Assembly: GCA_963741315.1 (NCBI GenBank)
Contig: CAVUHK010000004.1
Span: forward strand, 1 to 64,000
Length of the DNA: 64,000 nucleotides
Source of the DNA: PALSA-1003 sp963741315
Lineage (GTDB): Bacteria > Pseudomonadota > Gammaproteobacteria > Burkholderiales > Casimicrobiaceae
Reading direction: 5' to 3'
The stretch's first letter is position 1, and each line of letters begins with the position of its first letter. This document shows positions 49,705 through 58,301 of this stretch, in pieces. The notes below the pieces were generated by a model. The model had not been told where the DNA came from, made no database searches, and saw only the letters and a program-made list of their open reading frames with translations. Position numbers and translations under genes: made by a program.

Positions 49705-50264
49705 GATTTACCCTCCAACAGTTGAGCAAGAGTTTTGATACCAGGCGTCGTGCTTCTCAACCAACGACGCTGTCGGGCACTCTCAAGCGCAAGTTAATTG
49801 ACCACGAACGCGGGATCAAATCAGTAGCTGAAACTTAACTTTGGCCGCCAAGCCAAGTGCAAGCAGGCTCCGGCCTAGGTGCAGGAATCTGGCCCATCAC
49901 AGCACACTCTACACTTTTAGCTCAATTTTCGGCGAAGGTATGTCTGTAAACCATTGATAACAAATAATTAGGACGATTCGTGAACTTAGCAGAATTGGCC
50001 TTTATAGTATATCTTATACCATGGGCATACTGCAACCACAAGTTTTCATGTCGGCGGCCTTTCCGAGGGTCGCATAGAAATATATCTGGGAAGAAGGCAA
50101 TTGCCATCACGGCGGATTGACGAGATCAAAACCGCCCCTGCGTACAACGGACGTGCAACGCACGTGAACGTGGAAGCGAAAGTTTACACTTTGAATTGAA
50201 CCTGAAAAATAAGCAAAACAGCTGCGAATTGGAAACAGCTCAGCGCGCCCCGGCATTGCCAGAA
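49705..50264. other. Intergenic region between beta-helix and Fn3-PKD genes
   Basis: 560 bases with no protein-like frame. It holds the promoter candidate at 50006-50040 and the shared block CAGAATTGGCCTTT at 49990-50003, which recurs upstream of the repeat protein at 55.4-57.8 kb. Confidence 0.5.
50006..50040 (-). promoter_or_regulatory. Promoter candidate upstream of the beta-helix gene
   Basis: On the minus strand TATGCCCATGGTATAAG gives an extended -10 (TGG TATAAG), with TTGTGG 17 bases upstream; an overlapping alternative is TTGCAG, 18 bases, TATACT. The 15-base core TATGCC(A/C)ATGGTATA is repeated with one difference in the promoter at 57965-57994. Confidence 0.45.
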
Positions 50265-50942
50265 CTATGGTCGCCACGTACGCTGATCAGGTGCCAGACG
50301 CACTCCTCCAGGACGAGGGTGTAATACCGTCATGTAGTTGCTTTGCGTCAGGGTGTTGCGACCGCCAGCGCCAACAACTGTGAGGCTGACCGTATAGTTG
50401 CCCGCGGCGGAGTAGACGTGAGCTGGATTCTGGGCGCTGCTCGTCGTGCCATCCCCGAAGGTCCAGATGAAAATATCGATGGCGCCAGTCGAAGTGCTCA
50501 CAAAGTTCATCGCCAGCGGTGCCACTCCAAATGTCGTGCTGCCAATGAATTGTGCGACTGGCTCGCTGTATGGGACAGTTGCGCTTACGTCGTTGGAGAA
50601 GGCACTGGAGAAGACGCCCATAGTGCCCTTCGGGTCATATGTAGTCACGGCAAAGTGATACGTCGCTCCCTCGACAAGAGCTGAAGTCGCAAGGTTGGTC
50701 GTATTGCCGACATCGATTCGGCCAGCATACTGTCCAGCGGATGGCCCGAAGTACACCAAATACCCGACCAGCGATGAACTGGCTATCGGATCCCAAGCCA
50801 AGCTCACCGTCCCGGCAAAGGCACGCACTGCAACGAGCGTCAGGGTCCCAAAGAGAATCCATGGTAGGACTCGCGCATTTGATAGTTTCACGCCCCCTAG
50901 CGCGGGAATCTCTTTCGTAGCGCCTCCTTTAGTCATGCTCAC
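50265..50942 (-). CDS. Secreted Fn3-PKD protein
   Basis: 225 residues. A hydrophobic signal near residue 30 (WILFGTLTLVAVRAFAG) is followed by a fibronectin type III domain (GTVSLAWDPIASSSLVGYLV to NDVSATVPY) and a PKD domain (FVSTSTGAIDIFIWTFGDGT to YTVSLTVVGAGG). It ends soon after the PKD domain (LHPRPGGVRLAP...), where the two larger paralogues at 55.4-61.0 kb continue into repeats. So it looks like the basic module of the family, or a version that has lost its repeats. Role: probably surface or matrix adhesion; no enzyme motif. Confidence 0.8.
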   Translation of the reverse strand: MSMTKGGATKEIPALGGVKLSNARVLPWILFGTLTLVAVRAFAGTVSLAWDPIASSSLVGYLVYFGPSAGQYAGRIDVGNTTNLATSALVEGATYHFAVTTYDPKGTMGVFSSAFSNDVSATVPYSEPVAQFIGSTTFGVAPLAMNFVSTSTGAIDIFIWTFGDGTTSSAQNPAHVYSAAGNYTVSLTVVGAGGRNTLTQSNYMTVLHPRPGGVRLAPDQRTWRP

Positions 50943-51624
50943 GCAAGTCGTGCAAGAAATCGAGGTCGCGCAATCATCGTTAGCATGGCAATTCTAGCAA
51001 CTTCATCCTACAGCGAGCGGATGGCGGCGGGCATCAATTACATTAGCGCATTTGTGGCATCGAAGAACAACAAGACTTTGGTCCGGGCCCTTGCGAAACC
51101 AGTACCATAACGCGAACCATGCGCACGAGGACTTGTTATATACAACTAATCTGCCAGCGAGATGGTGTCGATGTTGGATCGAAAAGCAATCGGATACGAT
51201 GCTCGACTATTCTTGATCCGATCGGACCGATACTTTCGGAAGGGCACTCCACGGGGCGCACGATAAGTTCCCGCAGAGCACTTCGAGCGACGCACGACGG
51301 GAAAGCGCCTACCTACTAGTTGACTCGGATTCTCATGCTACCGCAAGGAAGAACTTGATAGTTCATCCTCAAGCAAACGCTGCGTGGTGCAGATTGCGAT
51401 ATCTTGTACACTCTGCTTTGTCGGTACGCAAGGCTCGCTGACTTGGGTTTTTCATGGTCGATGTGCCAATTTGGTAACCAGCAAAATCGCCAACGTTCAG
51501 ACGAATATTAGCGGCAGCCTACGGTGAACTGATCGTCGCGAGCTAGTCGCGCTGCACAAGCACTGAACACAGTGTTCGACCGCAAATACAAATCTCGGTA
51601 AGACCAGGAAAAGAAAGGTCCGCC
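50943..51624. other. Divergent intergenic region, 682 bases
   Basis: Between the Fn3-PKD gene (-) and the acetyltransferase of the amino-sugar trio (+). No protein-like frame and no RNA gene was recognised. Promoters for both directions are expected here. Confidence 0.4.
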
Positions 51625-52104
51625 ATGCCCATCTCCGATACAGTTTTCCTCGGAGAGAACGTAAACATCTTCCAACCGTCACTCGTTAACCTGTACGGGT
51701 GCACGATCGGCGACGAAACCAAGATTGGCGCGTTTGTCGAGATTCAGAAGAACGCGATCGTCGGTGCTCGGTGCAAGATATCTTCACACACGTTCATATG
51801 CGAAGGCGTTGTCATCGACGATGGTGTCTTCATCGGGCACGGCGTAATGTTCACCAATGATCGTTACCCCCGCGCTGCAAATGAGGATGGCAGCCTTCAG
51901 ACCGAAGCGGACTGGAAGGTGATCACGACACGGGTAAAGCGCAGGGCGTCTATCGGATCGAACGCCACAATTGTTCCAGGGGTGACGATCGGTGAAGGGG
52001 CGCTGGTCGGTGCAGGTGCAGTCGTCACCAAAGACGTTGCGGACTACGCGATAGTCGCAGGCGTACCCGCACGAGTCGTTGGCAGCACTCGCACACGTAC
52101 TTGA
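51625..52104 (+). CDS. WlbB/WbpD-like N-acetyltransferase
   Basis: 159-residue left-handed beta-helix acetyltransferase. Hexapeptide turns NVNIFQPSLVNLYGCTIGDE and IGSNATIVPGVTIGEGALVG are clear, and CKISSHTFICEGVVIDDGVF with FIGHGVMFTNDRYPRA closely matches enzymes that acetylate the 3-amino group of UDP-GlcNAc(3N)A. It is first in a plus-strand trio with a dehydrogenase and aminotransferase, the three enzymes needed to turn UDP-GlcNAcA into the 2,3-diacetamido uronic acid. The uronate-forming 6-dehydrogenase is not in the window. Confidence 0.85.
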   Translation: MPISDTVFLGENVNIFQPSLVNLYGCTIGDETKIGAFVEIQKNAIVGARCKISSHTFICEGVVIDDGVFIGHGVMFTNDRYPRAANEDGSLQTEADWKVITTRVKRRASIGSNATIVPGVTIGEGALVGAGAVVTKDVADYAIVAGVPARVVGSTRTRT

Positions 52105-52209
52105 TCCTGAATATGCAATCGACAAATCTAATGTGCGTCCCGAACTGGAGGCTCCGGGCGTCAATCCCGTCGGGATCGCAATGATGTCCAACCAGAAAGG
52201 TGCGGCCCA

Positions 52210-53223
52210 GTGATCAATGTCGGCATCGTCGGTTACGGTTACTGGGGCCCAAATCTCGTCAGGAACTTCTCCGAGACGCCGGGAGCCGTTGTCGCCGCAG
52301 TCGCCGACGTCGACACGGCGAAACTTGCGATCGTTCAACGACGCTATCCCGCAGTAAAGACGACCACGGATTTCCAGGATCTCCTTGCGGATCCGTCGAT
52401 CGACGCCATTGCAATCGCCACGCCGGTCAGGACCCACTTCGAGCTTGGCATGGCGGTCCTTCGCGCCGGCAAGCATCTATGGCTCGAGAAGCCCATGACT
52501 GAGACTTCGGTTCAGGCTCAGGAACTAATCGACGAAGCTGCGCGGCGGCAGCGTGTCCTGTTCGTCGACCACACATTTGTCTACACCGGTGCGGTCCGCA
52601 AGATGGCCGAGATTATCAAGGGCGGAGAGCTCGGGCAGGTCTATTACTACGATTCGGTGCGGGTGAACCTCGGGCTGTTTCAACGCGACGTAAGCGTGAT
52701 CGCCGACCTGGCAGTGCACGATTTTTCCATCCTGGACTATCTTCTGGGTGAATACCCTAACGCGGTCTCAGCAAGCGGCACCAACCATTTTCCCGGGACG
52801 CCTGCCAATCTGGCGTATATCACCCTGTTCTATACGTCGGGAATCATCGCGCACACCAATGTGAGTTGGTTGGCACCGGTCAAGGTTCGACAGATCCTTG
52901 TTGGCGGCAGCAAGAAGATGATCATCTATGATGATGTCGAGCCGAGCGAGAAGATCAAAGTCTACGACAAAGGAGTCAGCTTCACCGACGATCCGGCGAA
53001 GATTCAAGAGATGCGTGTAGGCTACCGGACCGGCGACATGTGGGCACCGAAACTATCGGGAGTTGAGGCACTCAGTTTGGGCGGCGAGCATTTTGTGGAC
53101 TGCATCGAGCATGGCAAAGTGCCAGAGACTGACGGCAATCTCGGCATGCGCGTGGTTAAGTTGATCGAGGCGGCTTCCAGTTCGATGCAAAAAAAAGGCG
53201 AAACGGTATACATCCAACGCTAG
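52210..53223 (+). CDS. Gfo/Idh/MocA oxidoreductase (3-dehydrogenase candidate)
   Basis: 337 residues with intact NAD motif INVGIVGYGYWGPNLVRN and signature HLWLEKPMTETSVQA. Followed 11 bases later by a DegT-type aminotransferase and preceded by a WlbB-like acetyltransferase. In that setting it would oxidise C3 of a UDP-sugar to a keto group for transamination (inference from WlbA/WbpB). It belongs to the GYGYWGPN subclass, not to the one containing P. aeruginosa WbpB, so the substrate may differ. Confidence 0.82.
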   Translation: MINVGIVGYGYWGPNLVRNFSETPGAVVAAVADVDTAKLAIVQRRYPAVKTTTDFQDLLADPSIDAIAIATPVRTHFELGMAVLRAGKHLWLEKPMTETSVQAQELIDEAARRQRVLFVDHTFVYTGAVRKMAEIIKGGELGQVYYYDSVRVNLGLFQRDVSVIADLAVHDFSILDYLLGEYPNAVSASGTNHFPGTPANLAYITLFYTSGIIAHTNVSWLAPVKVRQILVGGSKKMIIYDDVEPSEKIKVYDKGVSFTDDPAKIQEMRVGYRTGDMWAPKLSGVEALSLGGEHFVDCIEHGKVPETDGNLGMRVVKLIEAASSSMQKKGETVYIQR

Positions 53224-53234
53224 GGGCAGCCAGC

Positions 53235-54368
53235 GTGATTCCATTCGTAGACCTTAAGGCGCAGTACGCGTCCATCAAGACTGAAGTGAACGCCGCGATC
53301 CAGGGGGTTCTCGACAGCTGCCAGTTCACGCTCGGTACTGAAGTGGCCGCATTCGAAAGCGAGTTCGCGGCCTACTGTCAGACAGCGCACGGGATCGGCG
53401 TAAACAATGGGACCAGCGCCCTACATCTCGCGCTTCTGGCCGCCAACATCGGCCCTGGCGACGAAGTCATCACCGTGCCATTCACGTTTGTTGCGACGGT
53501 TTCCGCGATCTATTACACGGGAGCGACGCCGGTATTTGTCGATATAGATCCGCGCACTTTCACGATGGACGTTGGTGCGATCGAAGCGGCGATTACCGAG
53601 CGAACCAAGGCGATCCTTCCGGTGCACCTGTACGGCCAGCCAGCGGATATGGATCCGATCCTGGAAATCGCACGGCGACGCGGACTGCTCGTGATCGAAG
53701 ATGCCGCGCAGGCACACGGCGCGGAGTACAAGGGGCGACGCGCTGGCAGCCTGGGCGACATGGGCTGTTTTAGCTTCTACCCCGGAAAAAACCTGGGCGC
53801 CTACGGCGAAGGCGGCATGGTGGTTACAGACAATGCCGATTACACACGCACGATCCGCATGCTCCGCGACTGGGGCGCCGAGAAGAAATATCAGCATGTC
53901 CTGAAGGGCTACAACTACCGGATGGAAGGCATTCAGGGTGCCGTGCTGAGGGTCAAGTTACGGCATCTGGAAGCATGGACCGAGGCACGTCGCGCAGCAT
54001 CGGAGCGCTACAACAGATTTTTGGCCGGCAGTGGCGTGCCCACGCCAGCAGCCATGTCTTATGCTCGCCACGTCTATCACGTTTACGCGATTCGAAGTGG
54101 CCAGCGGCAGCGGTGGCAAGAAGCGCTGCAAGTCCAAGGAATTCAGACCGGGATTCATTATCCGATCCCCATTCATCTGTTACCCGCGTTTGCAGATCTT
54201 GGTTACAGAGCCGGTCAGTTCCCCCACTCCGAACAAGCGGCGAACGAGGTGTTGTCGCTGCCGATCTTCGCCGAGTTGACAGCAGAGCAAGCTGAGGTCG
54301 TCAGCCATGCTGTGCGGAACCTTGCGTCCACGAGCCCGGCCACCTCGACTCCAGCATTCGCGAAGTAA
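53235..54368 (+). CDS. DegT/DnrJ/EryC1/StrS aminotransferase (WlbC/WbpE-like)
   Basis: 377 residues. IPFVDLKAQYASIKTEVNAA is the usual N-terminus, GVNNGTSALHLAL and VITVPFTFVATVSAI cofactor-site segments, LVIEDAAQAHGAEY the aspartate motif, and SFYPGKNLGAYGEGG includes the Schiff-base lysine near residue 185. It would transaminate the 3-keto sugar made by the upstream dehydrogenase. The window also contains a different DegT enzyme at its left edge (LegC-like), so two amino-sugar pathways are represented. Confidence 0.88.
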   Translation: MIPFVDLKAQYASIKTEVNAAIQGVLDSCQFTLGTEVAAFESEFAAYCQTAHGIGVNNGTSALHLALLAANIGPGDEVITVPFTFVATVSAIYYTGATPVFVDIDPRTFTMDVGAIEAAITERTKAILPVHLYGQPADMDPILEIARRRGLLVIEDAAQAHGAEYKGRRAGSLGDMGCFSFYPGKNLGAYGEGGMVVTDNADYTRTIRMLRDWGAEKKYQHVLKGYNYRMEGIQGAVLRVKLRHLEAWTEARRAASERYNRFLAGSGVPTPAAMSYARHVYHVYAIRSGQRQRWQEALQVQGIQTGIHYPIPIHLLPAFADLGYRAGQFPHSEQAANEVLSLPIFAELTAEQAEVVSHAVRNLASTSPATSTPAFAK

Positions 54369-54409
54369 CGAGTCCACCGCCAGCGCGCTGGAAATTCTGG
54401 ACGTACGCC

Positions 54410-55060
54410 GTGCTCGAACGTTTCTTTGTGCGCCGGCAACGTTGGACGCTGACTTGGACTGGAAGGCTGCTGGTCCTGACGGTCGCATGCCTACTCACCT
54501 TGATTCTGGTACGTGGACTCTCCGGCTTCCTGGCAATCAGCAGCCCGGTCGGCGGTCAGTTCCTGGTCGTCGAAGGGTGGATGCCGACGTACGTTTATCG
54601 CGAGGTCGCAGAACAGTTTCGCAAAGGCAGCTACGGGAAAGTCATTGCCGTCAGGGTGACACGGGACGACGCAGGTATTGAGACATACTTGCCCGAGCAC
54701 TCAGGAGCGGAAAGGGTGATCGAGTTTGGCGTCCCCAGTGATCTGGTGTCGACGGCGTCCTCTGAGGAAGTTTACCGTGATAGAACATTTCACTCTGCAA
54801 TGGCCGTCAAAAAGTGGCTGCGGGAGCAAGGCTTGCGCAACACGTCCGTTGACGTTGTTACCATCGGGCCCCACGCCCGCAGGTCCCGCCTACTATACGA
54901 AAAGGCCCTTGGCGATGGCGTTCGAGTCGGTGTGATTTCCATTGAGGATCGACGGTTTGACCCGGATCACTGGTGGCGGTCCAGCAACGGCGTTCGAACG
55001 GTTATCGATGAGTTAATCGCGTACCTCTACGCAAGGTTCGTCTTTTCACCGCCACCATAA
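54410..55060 (+). CDS. YdcF/ElyC-like (DUF218) protein
   Basis: 216 residues beginning at GTG 54410. One N-terminal membrane span (LVLTVACLLTLILVRGLSGF) is followed by a soluble domain with FLVVEGWMPTYVYREVAEQF, SSEEVYRDRTFHSAMAV and VTIGPHARRSRLLYEKAL, a pattern like DUF218/YdcF proteins in polysaccharide loci. The domain binds an unknown ligand; ElyC and SanA relatives affect envelope integrity. It is the last gene of the trio's operon. Confidence 0.7.
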   Translation: MLERFFVRRQRWTLTWTGRLLVLTVACLLTLILVRGLSGFLAISSPVGGQFLVVEGWMPTYVYREVAEQFRKGSYGKVIAVRVTRDDAGIETYLPEHSGAERVIEFGVPSDLVSTASSEEVYRDRTFHSAMAVKKWLREQGLRNTSVDVVTIGPHARRSRLLYEKALGDGVRVGVISIEDRRFDPDHWWRSSNGVRTVIDELIAYLYARFVFSPPP

Positions 55061-55358
55061 GATCCTTCTGCGCGTTGCCAAAGTGGGTGTCCATTTGACA
55101 GGTCTGAGTCTGCAGGAGTATTCAGACAGCACTCGAAAATAACTCGGCGCCGCTCGCCAGGCCAAATGCCTCTTGCGCGTCCGCGATGGTGAGGACCACG
55201 CACAGACGACTACGATACGTGCGCTATCGCTCAACATATTGGACACCTAAATTTCTTCTAAAGACATTGGTGGTCGTCTTTAACCGCGAAGTCGCGACCT
55301 GACTCGCGCGGCGGCGAATCGCCCGCCGCACCATCGAGGTGGCGCAGCGTGGCGCACC
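55061..55358. other. Intergenic region between convergent genes
   Basis: 298 bases between the YdcF-like gene (+) and the repeat protein (-). No gene or clear terminator was seen. Confidence 0.4.
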
Positions 55359-57839
55359 CTAGTCGCCCGAGGCCTTGAGATCGGTAATGCCCGGTTGGTG
55401 GCCGCGCCCAGGCCTGCTTGACGCCTTGAGCACCGCTTGTGCGAGCGCGCTGCTCGTGGAAGCAGCGTTGCCGCTATCACCACCATAGGTCGCAACGATG
55501 TTGTATCGGCCCGCGGCGAGGCTCGTGGTGCACACTGCGGTCTTGCTGCTCGCGCTGCCGGCTGGCAGTACGACTGCACTACAGCCGCTGAGCGTCGTCC
55601 CATCGGCGGTGAAGCCGACGCTACCCGTCGGCGCAGTACCCGTCACCGTCGCCGTAAAGGTCACGCTCGTGCGGGCCACCGACGGATTGGCCGAGCTCGC
55701 TAGCACGGTGCCAGTGGATGCGGGGTTGACTACCTGTGCCAATGTCGCGCTGGCGGAGCCACTGTTGCTGCTGTCACCAGCATAGGTTGCAACTATGTTG
55801 TGGCTGCCGACGGCAAGGCTCGAGCTGCTGCACGATGCAGTCTTGGAGCTGGCGGTGCCAGCAGGTAGCGCCACGGCACTGCAACCAGAAATCGCGCCGC
55901 CGCCATCGGTAAATGCGACGCTGCCCGTCGGCGCCATGCCCGTCACGGTCGCCGTGAACGTCACACTCGTGCCAACCACCGACGGATTGGCCGCACTCGC
56001 CACGGCTGCCGTGCTTGTCGCTTTGTTGACCGTTTGCGTGAGCGAACTGCTTGTAGAAGCATTGTTACCCGCGTCACCCGAGTAGGTAGCAACGATGTTG
56101 TGCGTCCCGACGGCAAGACCGGCCGTGCTGCACGCTGCGGTCTTGCTGCTCGCGCTGCCGAGCGGCAGTACGACTGCACTACAGCCGCTGATCGTCGTCC
56201 CATCGGCGGTGAAGCCAACGCTGCCCGTCGGCGCCGTACCCGTCACCGTCGCCGTGAAGGTCACGCTCGTGCCGGCCACCGACGGATTGGCCGAACTCGC
56301 TACCGCAGTGCCAGTGGCTGCGGCGTTGACTACCTGTGCCAATGTCGCGCTCGTGGAGCCATTGTTGCTGCTGTCACCAACATAGGTTGCAACTATGTTG
56401 TGGCTGCCGACGGCAAGGCTCGAGCTGCTGCACGTTGCAGTCTTGGAGTTGGCGGTACCAGCAGGTAGCGCCACGGCACTGCAACCAGAAATCGCGCCGC
56501 CGCCATCGGTAAATGCGACGCTGCCCGTCGGCGCCATACCCGTCACCGTCACCGTGAACGTCACACTCGTGCCAACCACCGACGGATTGGCCGCACTCGC
56601 CACGGCTGCCGTGCTTGTCGCTTTGTTGACCGTTTGCGTGAGCGAACTGCTTGTAGACGCATTGTTACCCGCGTCACCCGAATAGGTCGCAACGATGTTG
56701 TGCGTCCCGACGGCAAGACCGGCCGTGCTGCACGTTGCGGTCTTGCTGCTCGCACTGCCGGCTGGCAGTACGACTGCACCACAGCCGCTGAGCGTCGTCC
56801 CATCGGCGGTGAAGCCGACGCTGCCCGTCGGCGCCATGCCGGTTATCGTGGCAGTGAAGGACACGCTGCCGCCGACGACCGACGGATTGGCCGCACTGGC
56901 CACCGCTGCTGTACTTGTCGCTTTGTTAACCGTCTGCGACAGCGCGCTGCTTGTGGAAGCACTATTGCCCGCATCACCCGAGTAGGTAGCAATAATGTTG
57001 CGCGTCCCCACGGCAAGACTGGCCGTGCTGCACGTTGCGGTCTTGCTGTTCGCACTGCCGGCTGGCAATGCGACTGCACCACAGCCGCTGAGCGTCGTCC
57101 CATCGGCGGTGAAGCCGACGCTGCCGGTCGGCGCCGTACCCGTCACCGTCGCCGTAAAGGTCACGCTCACGCCCACCACCGACGGATTTAGTGCACTTGC
57201 CACCGCCGTCGTTGTCGGCTGCGCTGTTGCCGTTACCGTGATGTAGTTGCTATTGGTCTTGGTATTGCTCCCGCCAGGGCCGGTCACCGTCAGACTGACG
57301 CTGTAGACCCCTGCCAGCGAATACACGTGCGCAGGACTCTGCACGCTGCTGGTCCCGCCATCGCCGAACGTCCAGGCGTAGGTGGTAATGGTTCCGGTGG
57401 ACGTATTCAGAAAGTTCAGGGCCAGCGGCGCAGTGCCCGATGTCGTGCTGGCACTGAACTGCGCTACCGGGACCGCATACGGGACAGTCCCGCTTGCATC
57501 GTTGGAATAGCCGCTCTGCGTGTGCGTTGCATCGTAGGCCGTCGTCGCGAAATGGTAAGTCGTTCCTTCGACCAAACCAGTGACCGCGTAGGAGGTCGTG
57601 TTGCCAACATCGACGCTGGTCGTATAGTTACCTGCGGCCGGTCCGTAATAGACCATGTAGCCCGCAAGCGACGAACTGGTCACCGGGTCCCAGGCCAACG
57701 TCACGGTGCCCGCCACGGCGCGCACTGCAAGCAATAGCAGGAAGACGAACAGAAGGCCAGGACGTGCCATCCCACTTACCAGTCGCCACATCGAACGTTG
57801 ACCTGTAGCGGCCACCCAACCTCCCTCAAAGCAATTCAT
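55359..57839 (-). CDS. Secreted Fn3-PKD protein with six Ig-like repeats
   Basis: About 826 residues from ATG 57839 (the frame extends 12 codons further). Signal peptide GLLFVFLLLLAVRAVAG; Fn3 domain (GTVTLAWDPVTSSSLAGYMV to GTVPY); PKD domain (LNTSTGTITTYAWTFGDGGT to YITVTA); then six 100-residue Ig-like (Big_3_5 type) repeats of the form ANPSVVGTSVTFTATVTG ... TGSVGFTADGTT. Each repeat has two cysteines, in SGCGAV or SGCSAV and again in ATCS or a close variant, that could form a disulfide. No sorting motif or membrane anchor was seen. A surface or matrix adhesin is likely. Confidence 0.85.
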   Translation of the reverse strand: MNCFEGGWVAATGQRSMWRLVSGMARPGLLFVFLLLLAVRAVAGTVTLAWDPVTSSSLAGYMVYYGPAAGNYTTSVDVGNTTSYAVTGLVEGTTYHFATTAYDATHTQSGYSNDASGTVPYAVPVAQFSASTTSGTAPLALNFLNTSTGTITTYAWTFGDGGTSSVQSPAHVYSLAGVYSVSLTVTGPGGSNTKTNSNYITVTATAQPTTTAVASALNPSVVGVSVTFTATVTGTAPTGSVGFTADGTTLSGCGAVALPAGSANSKTATCSTASLAVGTRNIIATYSGDAGNSASTSSALSQTVNKATSTAAVASAANPSVVGGSVSFTATITGMAPTGSVGFTADGTTLSGCGAVVLPAGSASSKTATCSTAGLAVGTHNIVATYSGDAGNNASTSSSLTQTVNKATSTAAVASAANPSVVGTSVTFTVTVTGMAPTGSVAFTDGGGAISGCSAVALPAGTANSKTATCSSSSLAVGSHNIVATYVGDSSNNGSTSATLAQVVNAAATGTAVASSANPSVAGTSVTFTATVTGTAPTGSVGFTADGTTISGCSAVVLPLGSASSKTAACSTAGLAVGTHNIVATYSGDAGNNASTSSSLTQTVNKATSTAAVASAANPSVVGTSVTFTATVTGMAPTGSVAFTDGGGAISGCSAVALPAGTASSKTASCSSSSLAVGSHNIVATYAGDSSNSGSASATLAQVVNPASTGTVLASSANPSVARTSVTFTATVTGTAPTGSVGFTADGTTLSGCSAVVLPAGSASSKTAVCTTSLAAGRYNIVATYGGDSGNAASTSSALAQAVLKASSRPGRGHQPGITDLKASGD
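55411..57210 (-). repeat. Six tandem 300-bp repeats (100-residue Ig-like units)
   Basis: The same phrases recur at exactly 300-base steps (compare 55801, 56101, 56401, 56701, 57001). From N- to C-terminus the units are types A A B A B A, where A reads GSVGFTADGTT and B GSVAFTDGGGA. Units 2-3 and 4-5 are nearly identical, so a 600-bp block has been duplicated. The multiple-of-three period keeps the frame. Confidence 0.9.
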
Positions 57840-57875
57840 TGCGCCACAACCGCCCACTGCACGGATTCTTGCCAA

Positions 57876-58301
57876 GCCAGCAACCCTGTCCCACCAGGAA
57901 ACGAGATGGGCGCCGTTGTGTACTACCGCAATTGCGCATTCTCGATACCGCAGGGTGATTGGATTCTATACCATTGGCATATTACAGGTGTCAATAGCAG
58001 AATGGAATGGCGGCAGCAGAGCGCTAAGGTCAGAATTGGCCTTTTCAGCGCACCACGACAGAGGATTCACGCCGTTGTAGTCGACATAGCTTCGCGTCGA
58101 TGGTTCCTTCGATGGAAATTGCGCGATGAAGAAAGTCAGACGACGGCCGTTCGACTTCAAGTCGAAGTCGGGCGGCGGTCACCGCTTTGTGCGGCGACCT
58201 CTACGCAGGAGGGCTACGCGGTGGGCGCAGCATCCACTCGGGGCGCCATGCCACAGTCTTTTGCAGTGGCGTTCAGCGGGCGCTACGCGCTGTGTACGTC
58301 G
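57876..58301. other. Upstream region of the Ig-repeat gene
   Basis: 426 bases without a protein-like frame. The first 60-70 bases resemble the region just upstream of the paralogue at 61.0 kb (shared CAACCCTG and AGGAAACG), so the duplication extends beyond the coding part. It also holds the promoter candidate at 57965-57994 and CAGAATTGGCCTTTT at 58031-58045. Confidence 0.5.
57965..57994 (-). promoter_or_regulatory. Sigma70-type promoter candidate for the Ig-repeat gene
   Basis: On the minus strand TTGACA (57994-57989), an 18-base spacer and TATAGA (57970-57965) with an extended TGG just before. It lies about 125 bases upstream of the ATG at 57839. The spacer/-10 segment shares TATGCC(A/C)ATGGTATA with the promoter candidate of the beta-helix gene. 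Confidence 0.5.

Noticed and set aside
55411..57210. Tandem repeat considered as a CRISPR or similar array
   Set aside because: The 300-bp period is coding, in frame and gives Ig-like domains; there are no short repeats with unique spacers.
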